DNA from: Hypomesus transpacificus
Taxonomy: Eukaryota; Chordata; Actinopteri; Osmeriformes; Osmeridae
Reading direction: 5' to 3'
DNA: 64,000 bases
Assembly: GCF_021917145.1 (NCBI RefSeq)
Contig: NC_061071.1
Location: 2,338,610 to 2,402,609 of the forward strand
The notes beneath the pieces were generated by a model that worked only from the letters and a program-made list of their open reading frames with translations, was not told the DNA's origin and ran no database searches. Made by a program: the position numbers and the translations under genes. Positions 50,583 through 63,391 of this stretch are shown piece after piece; the first letter of the stretch is position 1; every line of letters begins with the position of its first letter.

Positions 50583-52968
50583 TGTAAGATTAATTAAATA
50601 AATAAAACTCAACCATTAATAGTTTACTTATAAGAACAATAATGGAACAGCCTAGGAATAAGACATCGGTGTTCCGATTGAGATGCCTGTGTGTAACGCG
50701 GTGGAACAATCCAAATCAGCGCCCAATGCTCTGAAAAGAACGCACAGACGTAGAAGAATACATCTCAGAATACATTATATGGCTCCAGCACATTTGACAT
50801 CCTGATAGCTGCAGCTGCAAAATTCCAAAATCAGACCGAATATACACGAGTACAACAGAGTGGATTCAGCATTTTCCGTTTTCAAAATCCTTGGAATATG
50901 CTAATCTTGTCATGCCAGTTTTCATGGCAACGAGGAAAAGGTTTTCTGTCAGCAAGGACATACTTCAGAGAGACCTCTACACTTGTAGCACTTGCATAGT
51001 GCAGTACATAGTATGGAAAGTAGCCTACACTACGCGCCTTATCCAGGGTTGCGCACAAGCCAAGGCGACATGTACCAGTTGCCGACCCCGCCCATTAGGG
51101 TAATACATAGCCTAATGAAGAAACACGACTTAGTTGTTCCCGTTGTCATTACACGTTACTTTTACTCTAATCATTAATGTCAGACAATCTTATTGAGGCA
51201 TAACAACCTCATTATAGCCCACAAAAGCTTTAGGATCCACCAATACTGTAGACTAGAAATCCACAATACGGATGGGATTGCAGCATTTTCAAATTTTGAT
51301 TCTGCTTGTTACTGGTATCTTAATATTAGTTTTTCAATTGTGGAGCTGAATGCGTACCGTTTAAAATAAACGTCTGCATTCACATTGGCTCTGCCGACAT
51401 CTACTGCTAGGCCTTTATAGTGCATCCAAATAGGAGCTAAAGCCAAAAGTTCTTGCTGTTTCCAGAATCTCCGCTAGATGTCAGAACAACACCTCCATAC
51501 AACAATAAGAATCCCTGGTTCTTAGCAAATGACGAAAATATATCGATTTATTTTTTATTGTGCAGAGCAGGAAATGCTTGAGCGATTCAGTACAAAGCAC
51601 ACATACTGTCAAACACAAACACAATAAGTCCTACAATCAGTGTGGGATCATAAGTGTTGTATAGACTGGCTGAGCTCATCCCATTATTCAATAAACCCCA
51701 AAAAACGAACCATTTGATAAAATATGACAACTTTTGTGTTCTTCTTAATGCAGATGAGAGTTCTCTTGAAACAGACAGAGGAGTCCTAAAGCCGCAGTGA
51801 ACCTGAGTCAGCGCAACCCGGACCCTCTCTTATTACCCCTAGCCCAGTGTAGCCCATTGATTGTGGATGTAATGGGGATAAGATCAGTAAACCAGGAGAA
51901 AAGCACCAAACAGGCTCTCCTCAGATCAGCGCCATGTAAATAAACTTGTTATTCGGCCCATCCCTGTCCCCTCAAGTGACACAAAGGCCCCACGCTCAGT
52001 TGCCGAATGGGCCTCTGTGGAGAAGAAAGCCAGCCGGCTGCCATCTGAGACTCCCACCCATGCCGGCTTATGCATTATACAGCAGGCTAGTACTGCAGGG
52101 GAGGCATTGATTCCTGTCCGTTTCATTATTTCAATTGGTCGCTGTCTTGTTTCTCTTAATTCCATGAAACACTGGATGATGGTTGCGCACTCTGCATGGG
52201 GATGAGGTGGGTTTGGAGGGTGTGGGTGGAGCAGTATATGTGGTTGTCACACTGGCACACAGCTCAGTGTTTAAAAGCCCAAACATGTTGGCTGTGTTCT
52301 GATATCTTTAAAGGGAGGGAGTTCTAAAAGCTCTCTCTGCAGGTGATTCCACACCCCTCACAGCCTTCTGTTTCTTCTCTAATGGTCGTTTCTATCATGC
52401 TCTGGTGGGCAGGGCCTGTGGCAGGCTGGTCACATGGACAACAGACACTTCTTTCAGGGGGGAAACATGAGAAGGGTACGGAGACCACACATGCAAGGGG
52501 ACTGTGCAAGAAAGCCATAAGCCGTCCACTGTATGTGTGACAGTCACACATCAAGACAGTTGAACTTTGTCCTTTCTTTGATCGACAAAATCGTTTGGGG
52601 GTTGACTCAAATTGGTTTCATTTGAAAAACTGATGAAGGCATTCTTTTCTTTTACAGCCCAGAAACGTGGGCCTTAAAATGACATGTGGAGAAACTGATC
52701 TAGTGGAACGGCCTTGTTGTTGTGGAAAGCAGACCACTCAACACCTGAGACCCATCGTGTTGCTAGGCACTAGCCACTTCAGGATCCTGAATTGTCTCTG
52801 TGATGAAAGCCGATATGCTGAAGTACCTAAGCAGACACAAGGTGCACCTGAGAAAAGAGTGGAAACACTTGCTCGGGAGCTTTGTTTATCACAACAGGGA
52901 AACGCTTGAACCCAAAACCCAAATGTTCAGCATCCGTCTAATGTAATCAGCAGTGGTTCTAATGTGTC

Positions 52969-52991
52969 GGGGGGGGGGGGGGGGGGGGGGG
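52969..52991. repeat. G23 homopolymer
   Basis: Twenty-three consecutive G. Length is likely polymorphic and prone to sequencing error. Confidence 0.95.
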
Positions 52992-53679
52992 TTGTTAGTA
53001 AGTAGCCTTTTTCATTTAAGAGGGCCGTGAGAGGAGTACCAAAGACCTTTCATTGATTAGCGGAGTAAAAGGACAGAATAATCAGTCCTCTTCCAGTTCC
53101 CTCCCTTTCTTGCTTTTCCCTCGACTGCTGAACCAGTGAGACTGATAAAAGAACCTGTCCTCAGTGCTGCTGCAGCACTGACCAGCAGCCTGGTAGAGAG
53201 GCCTACGGTGATTCGCTTCTTTCTCCCATTTGACAGTGTGATGTATGGGCCTCCTGGGATTGAAGTGAAAAAGTGAGTGGGACTTGTGAGACAAAGAACA
53301 CATTTAGGCTTTTAGCACGGGATGCTGTGAGTGTGCGCTAAGGCTTTTACAATGCTACACAGTTTAACAGAGTCTCTGTAATATCCAATCTCATCCAAAT
53401 TGTCTGCTGATAGCTGGTGAAATCTTAATAAAGAAATTCTATCTGATTAGATTCAGTCAGGAGCTACACCCGTATTTTCCCCTGCCTGGAGAGAACTGCC
53501 ATTCAAGCACTTCTCCATCTGTCAGACAGAGAAAACACGGTCTCTCCACATAACCTTGGTAAGTGTTTATATGGAAAGGTTACCATGGAGACAGCAAATC
53601 ATCAAAGGAGAGTATTCGACCAATATTTTCTCCCTCCTGTGAATTACAGCTGTTATGAGGGATAACACACATTCTCTGA

Positions 53680-53725
53680 CACACACACACACACACACAC
53701 ACTCACTCACTCACTCACTCACTCA
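53680..53725. repeat. (AC)n(ACTC)n microsatellite
   Basis: AC units followed by about six ACTC units. Confidence 0.95.
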
Positions 53726-55985
53726 TTAATTTAAGATTCAAGGCCAGTTGTGATGCCTGTGATACAGGGTATTAAATTGAGTGACACACCACTCAGTAAA
53801 TCGCCGAAAATTCATTTCTGCTCCCTCTATCAATCAGCACCAATAACCTTATTATTAGAGAGTTCTTTCCATTTCAGACCCGAAATTAAGAATTAACCAT
53901 GGGGTTAGGGATGAGGAGAAACTTAACAAGTGGCTTTAGAAATGCATAGCTTTTTCCCAAGCATTCTATTCTTAACATGTCTTCGACCTGTCAGTCGCAG
54001 GCTACTTTGCATCTACATACTGTGGGATCTCACCCGCTCGTACACACTGGGGCTTGGACCGATCCAAGCGTCTCATGGGTATTGGTTGTTTCCTGTGTGA
54101 CTCAGAAGCGGAGGGGTCATACTTAGACAATGGCGTGACCCTCTCCCTGCGCACGGCCTGGGATTGGGTATTGAGCCGTTACCAGGAGACGGGAAAAAAT
54201 GCTCAGCCGTGACTCATCTCAAAGCAGGAAGGGAGACCAAGGTGCCCCTCAACACAGGGAGCCGACCTTCCACTGGCTAGGGAGAATAATTATCACAGCT
54301 TTAATTAACCGCATTAAAGCGTGTGTGTGGGTGTGTGTTTGTGTGCGTGCCTGGGTCTATTGGTGTCTGTTCTTAGCGTGTGACCGTCAATTATAGAAAA
54401 TGCACTGTGATCTATGCATTGAGGAATGTACATTGTAGAGCAGGGACACATTCTATTGCCAATGTGTTGCAAATCCACAAGCTTATATTGACTTGAGTTT
54501 CTACCACCAGTTTCTTCCAATTGATCCTAACATTTATAATATGATGTCTGTGTATATTTACCCTATCTTTAGCAGCCCCTCTGATTAGAAAGTTAAAGAA
54601 AATACTTAAATACTTTTCAATCTGTGTTCTTAAAGAATGAAATAACTTTTAATTTTCACACAGGCTATGTGCTCTGACAAGCCCATGGCCTCAGAAGAGT
54701 AGAGATGTGATGTTTGTCTGTTCAAATATGGATGTCATGATGTGCATCAAGGTACAAATACAGGGAGTAAAAACAGACCATAAATCCCTTTCTGTCTGAT
54801 TGAGGCACTTTGAAATTGACAGCCAGTTTATTGAGTGAATTTAGACAGTGTTCTCCTGTTCTAGTCAACAAATTGCCGACAACCTCATAACATTACTTTG
54901 TAGAAGATGTCACAGACCAGCGTGATCAGTCAATATAACATGACTTTAAATTGATATTTTAAACTACACGTATTACTATTAACGTTTCTTTTGCTTTCAC
55001 AAAACATACAAAACCACACTTGTTGCACTGGAAACCTTCACATTACATGGAAATACAAACATTTGAAACTATCAACGCAGAGTTGATTGTTCTCTGACTA
55101 AAAGGAAGAAACGGCGTAAAATCTAGAAAAATCAAGGGTGAAAGGCTTCTTTCGTGTCGGAAGTTCTATGGAACAGAAACTAGTATAACATAAAGATGGC
55201 TGAGAGTATTGGGAAATCAGTCTGCTTGGGTACTTATTTTTTAGATGTAAACTTGGGACCATATTTGTTACATCTCACATTTTAATGTTTCAAAATTAGG
55301 AAAGCAGAGCTAGTTTCAATAAGACCATGCTTCCCTAAAAGGAAAAGTCCTCTTGCTGAATAGAGCTAATTAACACTTACTAACAAATTACAACTCCCTT
55401 AAGAAATTAAAGATTTTGATCTGCCTGCTAAACCAAAGATACAAAGGAAGAAGTTGTGAAGTATGCTGCACAGGACAGCACTGAAAACAGCGTTACCTAG
55501 AGAGCAGCCAACTGGTTTTATGACTATCCACTTAGTAAAATCTCAATAAGTGGGAAGAAAACTATACAGTAATACTGCATGTAAGTTGTAGTGTTTTCTG
55601 TGATAACTTTTGTGACTCTTTTTCTGCATGCACATATGTGAAATGAACACTAAATGTAGTAGAAAGAACTATCGCCTACATGTTTTTGGCAAGCAAAAAA
55701 AGGTTTGTTACCTACAGAAACAGTAAGCAGAGGGATGCCCCAGGTGGAAAAAGGGGCATGTGTACTGTGAATAGGTCATTATCATTGCTGGATCATTTAA
55801 AAAAAGTATTTCAGAAAAGTTTCTATTTGAAAAACACATTTTCACAAAATACCATGAAAAACAGCTGCTATGCCACTTAATGTAGAAAATATACTGTTTG
55901 TAGCAATAGACTGATTAAAAAGCACCCCTTCTCAAATGGAGGGAAAACCATGTCAACATTTTGGCTTTACTTACTCACCAGTCCA

Positions 55986-56017
<32 letters not shown>

Positions 56018-56319
56018 CAACGAGAGAGAGAGAAAGAAAGAGAGGCAGAGAAAGAGAGAGAGACAGAAAGAGTGAGAACTGTAGGAATGATGTTCCCAGC
56101 AAACCTAATGGTCTTTTAATGTGCTCCGAGTCCGGGTCAGTAGGATCAATAAGCTCACGTGCGAAGCAAAAGAGGTTCAAAGTCTGACAGTGAGTCTGGA
56201 TCTACATGGTTGTGTGGTCCTGAGGCGTAACTAGAGGGCCTAAGGCGAGGGGGGGGGGAGAGACAGAGAGAACAGACAGAGAGAGTCGGGCACAGAGGAG
56301 GACTAGACGGCTGGCTCCT

Positions 56320-59300
56320 TCAGATGGCAAAGTCCCCCTGGCAGGCAGGACTGAAGGCGGAGCTGCGGAGGACATCCAGGCAGTTGACCAGGATCAGGGT
56401 GCCTGTCAGGTGCTTCCAGCGTTTGGTGATGGGGTTCTTCATCTTGTCCAGGCCCAGGTGCAGCTCCTGGATCACATCCCGGTAGCTGTCCCCGATCCGG
56501 GCGGCCCAGGTCAACAGGAAGTCATAGGCTGGCTTCCACATTGACTGGCAAGGCCACAAACAGACGGGAACATGCACATACATTAGAAACCAGTGAAACA
56601 CTAGTTCAACAATAGGACACAGCCTGATACCAAAAAAAATAAAAAATAAACTAATCACAACAGGGTGACTGCGGTCGAGCCAGTGAGGTAAGGGGGTCAG
56701 AGGCTCACCGAATTGTCCAACTGTCCGTTCTTGTCCCTGTGCGGCGCCTCGTAGGCTTCCATCTGCTGCTTGGACACCCTGGCCAGCTTCTCAGCCAGTT
56801 CCCTCCAGCGCGTGGCCACCTCCACCGCTGTGGTCAGCAGGATTAGGTCCATGGTCAGCCTGGCCACCAAGCCCTGGCAGTCCATCTTTAACAAGGCCTA
56901 GCAGGAGCAAAGAGACACACATGCCACCTTGAATCCAATGTTATGGATGGCACCCTTTCTCAACAGCCAGCTAACAGCACTGCATTCCTTCCCGTGATTT
57001 AGAGAGGAGAATTAGACTAATGGAACTGACATTTGAAGAATGGTGTAATTGAAAGAAATACAGCATGCCCACATGCTGTAAACGCATGCAGACACACTTC
57101 CAGAATAGTGGACAAGTGGGTGTGCATACTGAAACGTGTCATCAAAGCTTAGGAGGATCCTTCACCATCTCCAGGAGAGATCAGGGAAAGAGAGCCAGCC
57201 GCTGCCTGGTCTCACCTAACACACAGGCAGGCATGTGCGGAATGAGAATAAACCTTGGAAGCCCAAGAAAATAAGTGGTAATCTCCTGCCTGGGCAAAAA
57301 AAAAAACACTCAACAGGAGAACAGAGACGTGATGTTCAGTCTTTCCCTTCATCAGAATCACAGGAGGTGGCGAGCCAATTGACTGTGCTCAGCACAGAAC
57401 ACTATCCAATACCGAAGATAGAGACAGCAGAGAAGGACAATTCACACAGGTCGAATGTGCCTGATCTCAGGAATGCTGACCAGTCTATAAAAGAATGGAT
57501 TCTTCTTAATAAGGCACTGCTGCCAAGTTCTTCCTCCCTATCTTTATGTAGATTCGGTCGGTGGTACTCATGTCCCTTTGTTGGCAAACCATATGGGACA
57601 CATACCAGCAGGCTGTGTGTCAGTCAGACTGGGGAGCAGACCAGCCTCAAAGCATTCCAAAGTTGTTCGAGTGGCCAGAGCCACCTGCTGGGAATGGGAC
57701 TGTATTTTAATGAGCCCAGAGTGCTGAATCAGGTCTCACTTTTCCGTCATAATTATCTATGATAGAGCTGCCCACTCCACTGCCCATCTGCCCCCGCTGG
57801 CTCCCACCCATCTGCTGACAATGACAACCGACTAAACTTAGAGGGCCCCCACCGCCAGTCCCCACCGCCGGCCCCTCCCCTTCACCCCCCCCCCCCCCCC
57901 CCCACTCCCCTTGGTCAAGCCAGTCAGGCTTAGGCTCAGGCACAATATGCAGTATGATTTGGTTAGTCTTTCCCATGCTGAGTCATTGCCATATAAATCT
58001 TCTCAGCTACATACAGAATGTGCTGCATCCACTTTTCACTGCTCACTGTCCCCACGCTAGTATCACTTGGACTACAATATATATAGAAATGTTTTTTTAA
58101 AAGGTAGCCAAAGCGAAAATATAACTTTTTCAACAATCCTTTTACACACTTGAGTGAGGGATACAATTTCATTTTCAAACAGTGGTCAATACAATACAAC
58201 TGCTTCAATACAACATTCAGGTCAGCCATGACTATCTCCACCCCATAAAAGAGCCAAGCTATTTACAGAATATTTTCTCCACACCAGATCTTTGGATTGT
58301 CAAGCTTCAATCACCCTGCGGAGTGAATGGCATGAATACTGATGTAGACTGGAAGGCTGTAAGGGACACCTCACCGAAAAAGACATTGTTTCTCCCGACT
58401 GTCCTCTATCTCTCTGACATTCTCTCTACACTGTCTGGGGACTGGGGAGTGGGTTGACAGCCCTGACTACTGACTGACAGATTAAATGGACACTGGGCCT
58501 CTGGGCTCCTGAAATGGTTATCTGTCTGACAGTACAAATGAGCCTGCACCTTGCCTCGCATTTCGAATCACTTGTCCTTAAAACCGGCGGGGAAGGGAGA
58601 GAAGAAGGGGAACACCGACAGAAAGAGAGGTGGCGAGGAGAGAACACCATTAACAAGGACTCAGCCTACTCATTAAAGTCACTGAGGTTTTTATAGGAGA
58701 GACAAAAACTCACTGCCTCAGCAGTTTGTGGTGTGTAGCAGTCTGTTGTTGGAGAGGGGTAAAGACCTGGGATTTGACCTAGGGATTGTTGTGGGCAAGT
58801 ACGGTAGAAGGCTGGAGCCTGAGACAATGTTTGTTCTCTGAATGCATTAGCCTATGTTACGAAGCATTCAGATACGCTGAATGTCCTTCATTTTGCTCTG
58901 GTTTTAACCAACTTTTCAAAGTGTTCCAGTACTCCTAGCTAAGAAACCATATGGGCTACTACCATAAACAGAATATATTTATGTTCATTTTCCATCTCTC
59001 TCTTCTTAGCCTCTGGCTCTTCCCTTTGACAAGTAATGCGGGAGCTAGCAGGGTAACATGATCCATCAACTAGAAATGTATTGTGGTGTGCCGTGCATTT
59101 CCACCCCCAAGCCACCCCTTCTCCAAACCCACCTTGGTCGGAATCTCCTCACATTTCACATGAGAACCTGTCAGACACCAACAGACACATTACCTTGTGC
59201 TTCCATGGCTAACAGCTGAGCTACAGAGATGACTATCGGTCACCTCTCTGTCTATTATCTTGTGAATTAAATCTTTGATAGGAAATCTAGACTAATTAGC

Positions 59301-62300
59301 CTAAAATGCTACAAACGGAATGTCTCATTCTGTAACAATGATATAATATCTGCTATTTTAGGGAAAGAATTAACTAATCCACACATGACTAAATCGTAGT
59401 TCATCTGTCAAACAATGCATACTGAACAGTAAGCCTCTTAGGTCTAGAATTAAATATTTCATAAAGATTACTCAGTCTAAAGGTGAAATTGTTGTGTGTG
59501 TAAGTTAGAGTCTCAAGCTTGTTGCACTTACTGACTTTGGCTGTAAAAAATGTGGATGGACAAAAGAGAAAATACCTTATATGGAAGCATCAGTAAAAGC
59601 AGCATTAAAGATCTAATGACTGTAATGAACCACAACCTAAGTCCAACCCCATATCAGGGACTGAAGCATTCTCAGTCGAACACATTCCCATCACTCAATA
59701 CTATAAACTGCTAAAACAAGGTGAGTAATGGGGACCAAAATAGATCCATTTAGTCTGAGCCACTATAAAAACAGTATCCACTGTATCTCAGTTATGAGAG
59801 AATTTGCAAGCTTTCCCTTTTCACCCGGAGTCTAACACAGGTGGCCGGAGTGAAAAGATAACATATAGACAAAACCTTGTGTTCACCATAAACAATCCAT
59901 CTCAATGCTATACATAATCTTGTCGCCATGCATATATAGTATGTACATTATTCATCTTAATTTACAATAACAAAAGACCTAAAGGTTTATTTTCAGTTGT
60001 GCTGAGCAGAACTTAGCGGAGGCTTCTAAAGTTGCAGCTGGGTGTTCATTTAGTACCACTCTAGAATGGCTGAAACAGCACTTACAGACAGCCTCTTTGC
60101 TTTCCCTAGTCGCTGCCATAAGTCAGGGTGGGGCTACACTGCAAAAGTCATCAATTTCAATTTTCATTCCATCTTGATAGTCCTAATGGCCATAAAAGTA
60201 TATCCATACAAGTAATAAAGTTCAGAACCACCATTGCTTTAACTGCTATGTATTGCTGGTTCTAAGAAACAATTTCAAATATCTTCTAAAAAAACAAATG
60301 TAGGCTCCTATACATTATTAATATATACCTTTCAACAGAAGTATTGTTAGTCTGTAATAACACCTAATTCAGGGATATGTCCATGGACTTCTAAAATATA
60401 ACAGAATAAGAGGTACACAGTACATTATCAAAACCACAACAGCCTCACAGCAGAAACTGTATTCTATTATAATTCTGATTCATACACTGTCAAGGGACTC
60501 TCCTTCAAATACAACCCCCCTGAGGCATAAGGCAATGTGTTTACTACATGTGAATACATCAGCAGACCAACAAGTTCTAATCCCATCTCACTGCTTCATT
60601 GCCTTTGACAGAATGGGAACGCATTATAGTAGCATCTGAACGTCTCATACTCCAATGCCAATGATATATACTGTAGTAATGAAGCACTCACAAATCTATG
60701 CGCACAACCCCCCCCCCCCCCCACACACACACACACACATACATACACACACACACTCTTACCGCCATGAGTTCTCTCTGGAAGGACTTTCTCTCCTTGT
60801 TCTCCATGCTGTTGCACTCCTCTTTGAGCTTCTCCAGAACTGACGCCACCCTTTCGGGCTCATTGTCCAATTCAGTCCGACAAAAATAAGCCAAAGGAAG
60901 GTTACTGTATCCAAGAGCATCTGCAAAGGCTCTCCAGCTCCCCACATTCTCCATCAGTATCGTCCTCACAGAGGCGTAAATGTAAGTGAGGAACTTACAT
61001 GGTTTCAAGATCTGCTCCAGCAGCATGGTTGTCGTGAGATCCGGCCCACAGAAATAGATAGGCTTGACTTTCCCTAAAACCAGAACATTCTTTGCGTGAA
61101 CAAGGCCTGTTTTCCCCTGATAATATCCTATATACCACTCTTTGGTCCACAGTTGTCCTCTGAGCTTAATTTTCTCCTCACTCAGCAAAGCGATTATGTC
61201 TCCCTTCTTGTATTCCAACAGATACTGACTCTTAGTTTGCCTGATCACGGTTTTCAGCAACTTCCCAAATTTAAGACTGGTGATACGTCGTTCCTGAAAC
61301 TGAGGGTATTTTGTAGTGATGGCCAGAGGAGAGAGAACGATCTTACCCACCTCTTTCTTTTTCAGGAACCTTCTCTGGCCAGTTATCCGTGCTCCATTCT
61401 TTGGAGGAGGTTGTGGCGTTTGCACACAGAACTGGGCCAGGATGCAGTCCAAAACATCCTTGACTTGGACTCGCAGGGTGAAGTCTGAGATGTCATCGGG
61501 GTTGTGCGAGGTGATCATGTACAGGAGTCGGCTCACCTTCCCTAGCTTGACCTGGAAGCCTCGGACAATCCTGGATGACTCATTTGCCTTTACCTCATAA
61601 TTTGACATGTTGGAGTATAATCCTATCCGGAGGTCCTGCGGATAGCCTAGGACAAACCGATGCTTCCCCCATAACTGGAGGGCCACTGGAGGGGTAGAAT
61701 TGGCCTGCCGACCCACCTCATTTACCAATAGAGATTTGGGTGCACAGTCATGCCCAAATATAGCCACCACAGTCTTGAAAGAGGGATGGATGTATTTGGG
61801 CCCATAGACACCCAGTGTGATTTTCTTCTGAACGTGGTCCCATACTGTTGTATTGACGCTAAGCAGATGGGCCTGCACTACCACTGCCACAAACATACAT
61901 GGTTCTAGGTTATCAAGCTGTACCTGCACTGTGTCCTTGTATATGTAAGCATGAGGGATGGGAGTGTAGGGACCTTCCTTACAGTCGCTCCGGACACAGA
62001 GGATTTCAGCTATCTGGCTGCTATCGCTCTTCACCACCACCGACACATTTATCTCCAGGGTGATGAAGGACTTGATCTCCATGTTACTCAGCTTGATCTC
62101 CACCAAGGGGCTCACGGTGGAGCACCGGTCGTTGTTGAGCTCCAATGGAGGATCCAGCAGGGCCTTCATGGAGATCTGCTGGGTGTCTTCAGCAGCAACA
62201 TGGCCTTCAGGAACATGGATACTGATGTGGGTGTCTGGAAGCTGAACAGTCCCACCGCTGCTGTCTAGCCTGCACACAATGTTGGTCTCTACGGGTTGTG

Positions 62301-63391
62301 TCTGACCCCAACCAGGACTTTGACCCAGGGAATCAAGGTCGTGACAAGATCTGGCCAACTTGCGATGGTTTAACCATGCAGTCCTGAAATCCTCTCTGCT
62401 CTGAAACTGCTCTGGAGATGGAGCTTTGAGCCCAGTAAACAGCCCAGAGGAAGGCACAGTAGCATTGGATTGTGCCTGTAGGGTGGATAGCTCTGATAAA
62501 CTGTAGGACCGTTTGCTCCTGAAGAACGGGTTGTCCCTGTGAAGTGTCTGGAGGAACTCAGGGTTTGGGCTGGTGGGGGTCATGTCAAAGATGTTGCAGC
62601 TGCTGTAACCATTAGTCATAATGGAACTGGAGGGGGAGAGGGGGGTAGAGGGGGACACCGGTGTGTCAAAAAGAAGCAGGTCTGTTGAGTTCCTCATTCC
62701 TCTCTCATTACAGTTCTGGTCTAGTGTGCCATGTCGAGAGCCATTGACGAAGGGGTTGGTGGAAGTATGGATGGAGAAGGGGTTGCTATTACAAGGTAGA
62801 ATAGGCTTCAGGGTAAACCCCGACCACTCACCCTGGAAGTCCAACTCCTTTGCGCCTTCGTCATTGCACTCCCCAAGATTGTCTATCATGCCGCTGTCAC
62901 TGAGTGAAGAGTTCCTGCAGCTGATTGGCTGAACATAGGCCGATGGAATGTAGCCCATCTCTGTGTTGTTGTGGGCGTACCACCATTCACCCCCTGACGT
63001 GTCCAGTACATAGAGACGATCGCCTTTGGAAAACTTCAAAGTAGTGAAGCTCGATGGGCAGTAATCTTTTATGGCAACTACCTCCCGGGCTGTTTCAAAG
63101 GAGGCTGAGGTGTCAAGCCTCAAGGCACTGGGAGAAGGCACTGGAAAGTCAGAAAAAAGTTAAAACAACAATCAGAAATGTCTTTATTTAACAAATTATT
63201 GTATCTTACGAAGCAATAAGAAAATATTTAGAGGTTTGTTAAAGAAACCATGACTGGATGGACCACTGACCTTTGACATCTGTGAGACTGGACTCTGAGA
63301 TGGTCTCACTAATGTCAATGAGCGTGCCCTCTGACTTGCAACGAGGGAGGACATGGTCGGTGCTGGTCACTCTAATACGATGGGCAGCCAT
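56320..63391 (-). CDS. sh3bp4: SH3 domain-binding protein 4
   Basis: Four coding exons: 63391-63271, 63140-60763, 56897-56709, 56544-56320. Total 2913 nt, 970 aa (human about 963). It starts MAAHRIRV with [14 protein letters not shown], then a first SH3 domain (about residues 59-113; [19 protein letters not shown]). Three NPF motifs follow (SNPFSI, TNPFVN, DNPFFR), which recruit EH-domain endocytic proteins. A ZU5-type domain starts near [20 protein letters not shown], followed by a proline motif (TPQPPPK) and a second SH3 domain ([23 protein letters not shown]). A C-terminal death-like helical region ends SFRREL-type helix, [15 protein letters not shown] and [15 protein letters not shown]. 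The protein sits on clathrin-coated pits, controls transferrin-receptor uptake and binds Rag GTPases to restrain TORC1. A 3.9-kb intron (56898-60762) separates exons 2 and 3. Confidence 0.97.
57885..57903. repeat. C19 homopolymer
   Basis: Nineteen consecutive C inside sh3bp4 intron 2. Confidence 0.95.
60708..60760. repeat. C15(CA)n microsatellite at the sh3bp4 exon 2 donor
   Basis: Fifteen C followed by CA and CATA units that end within a few bases of the splice donor at 60762. Confidence 0.95.

Larger units (their letters stand above)
50640..56319. other. intergenic between arl4c and sh3bp4
   Basis: Contains the arl4c 5' flank and, at its right end, the sh3bp4 3' UTR, whose end I could not place. 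Simple repeats: G23 at 52969-52991, (AC)n(ACTC)n at 53680-53725, (GA)n-like tracts at 55986-56070 and G10 near 56251. No other gene recognised. Confidence 0.6.
56898..60762 (-). other. sh3bp4 intron 2
   Basis: Holds C19 (57885-57903) and, directly beside the exon 2 donor, a (CA)n/C15 tract (60708-60760). On the transcript this reads as GU repeats then poly-G. No other gene was recognised; a 175-codon frame at 57235-57762 is unlike any known protein. Confidence 0.6.

Noticed and set aside
57235-57762. A 175-codon frame inside sh3bp4 intron 2
   Set aside because: No recognisable domain, no splice or promoter support, and low-complexity composition.
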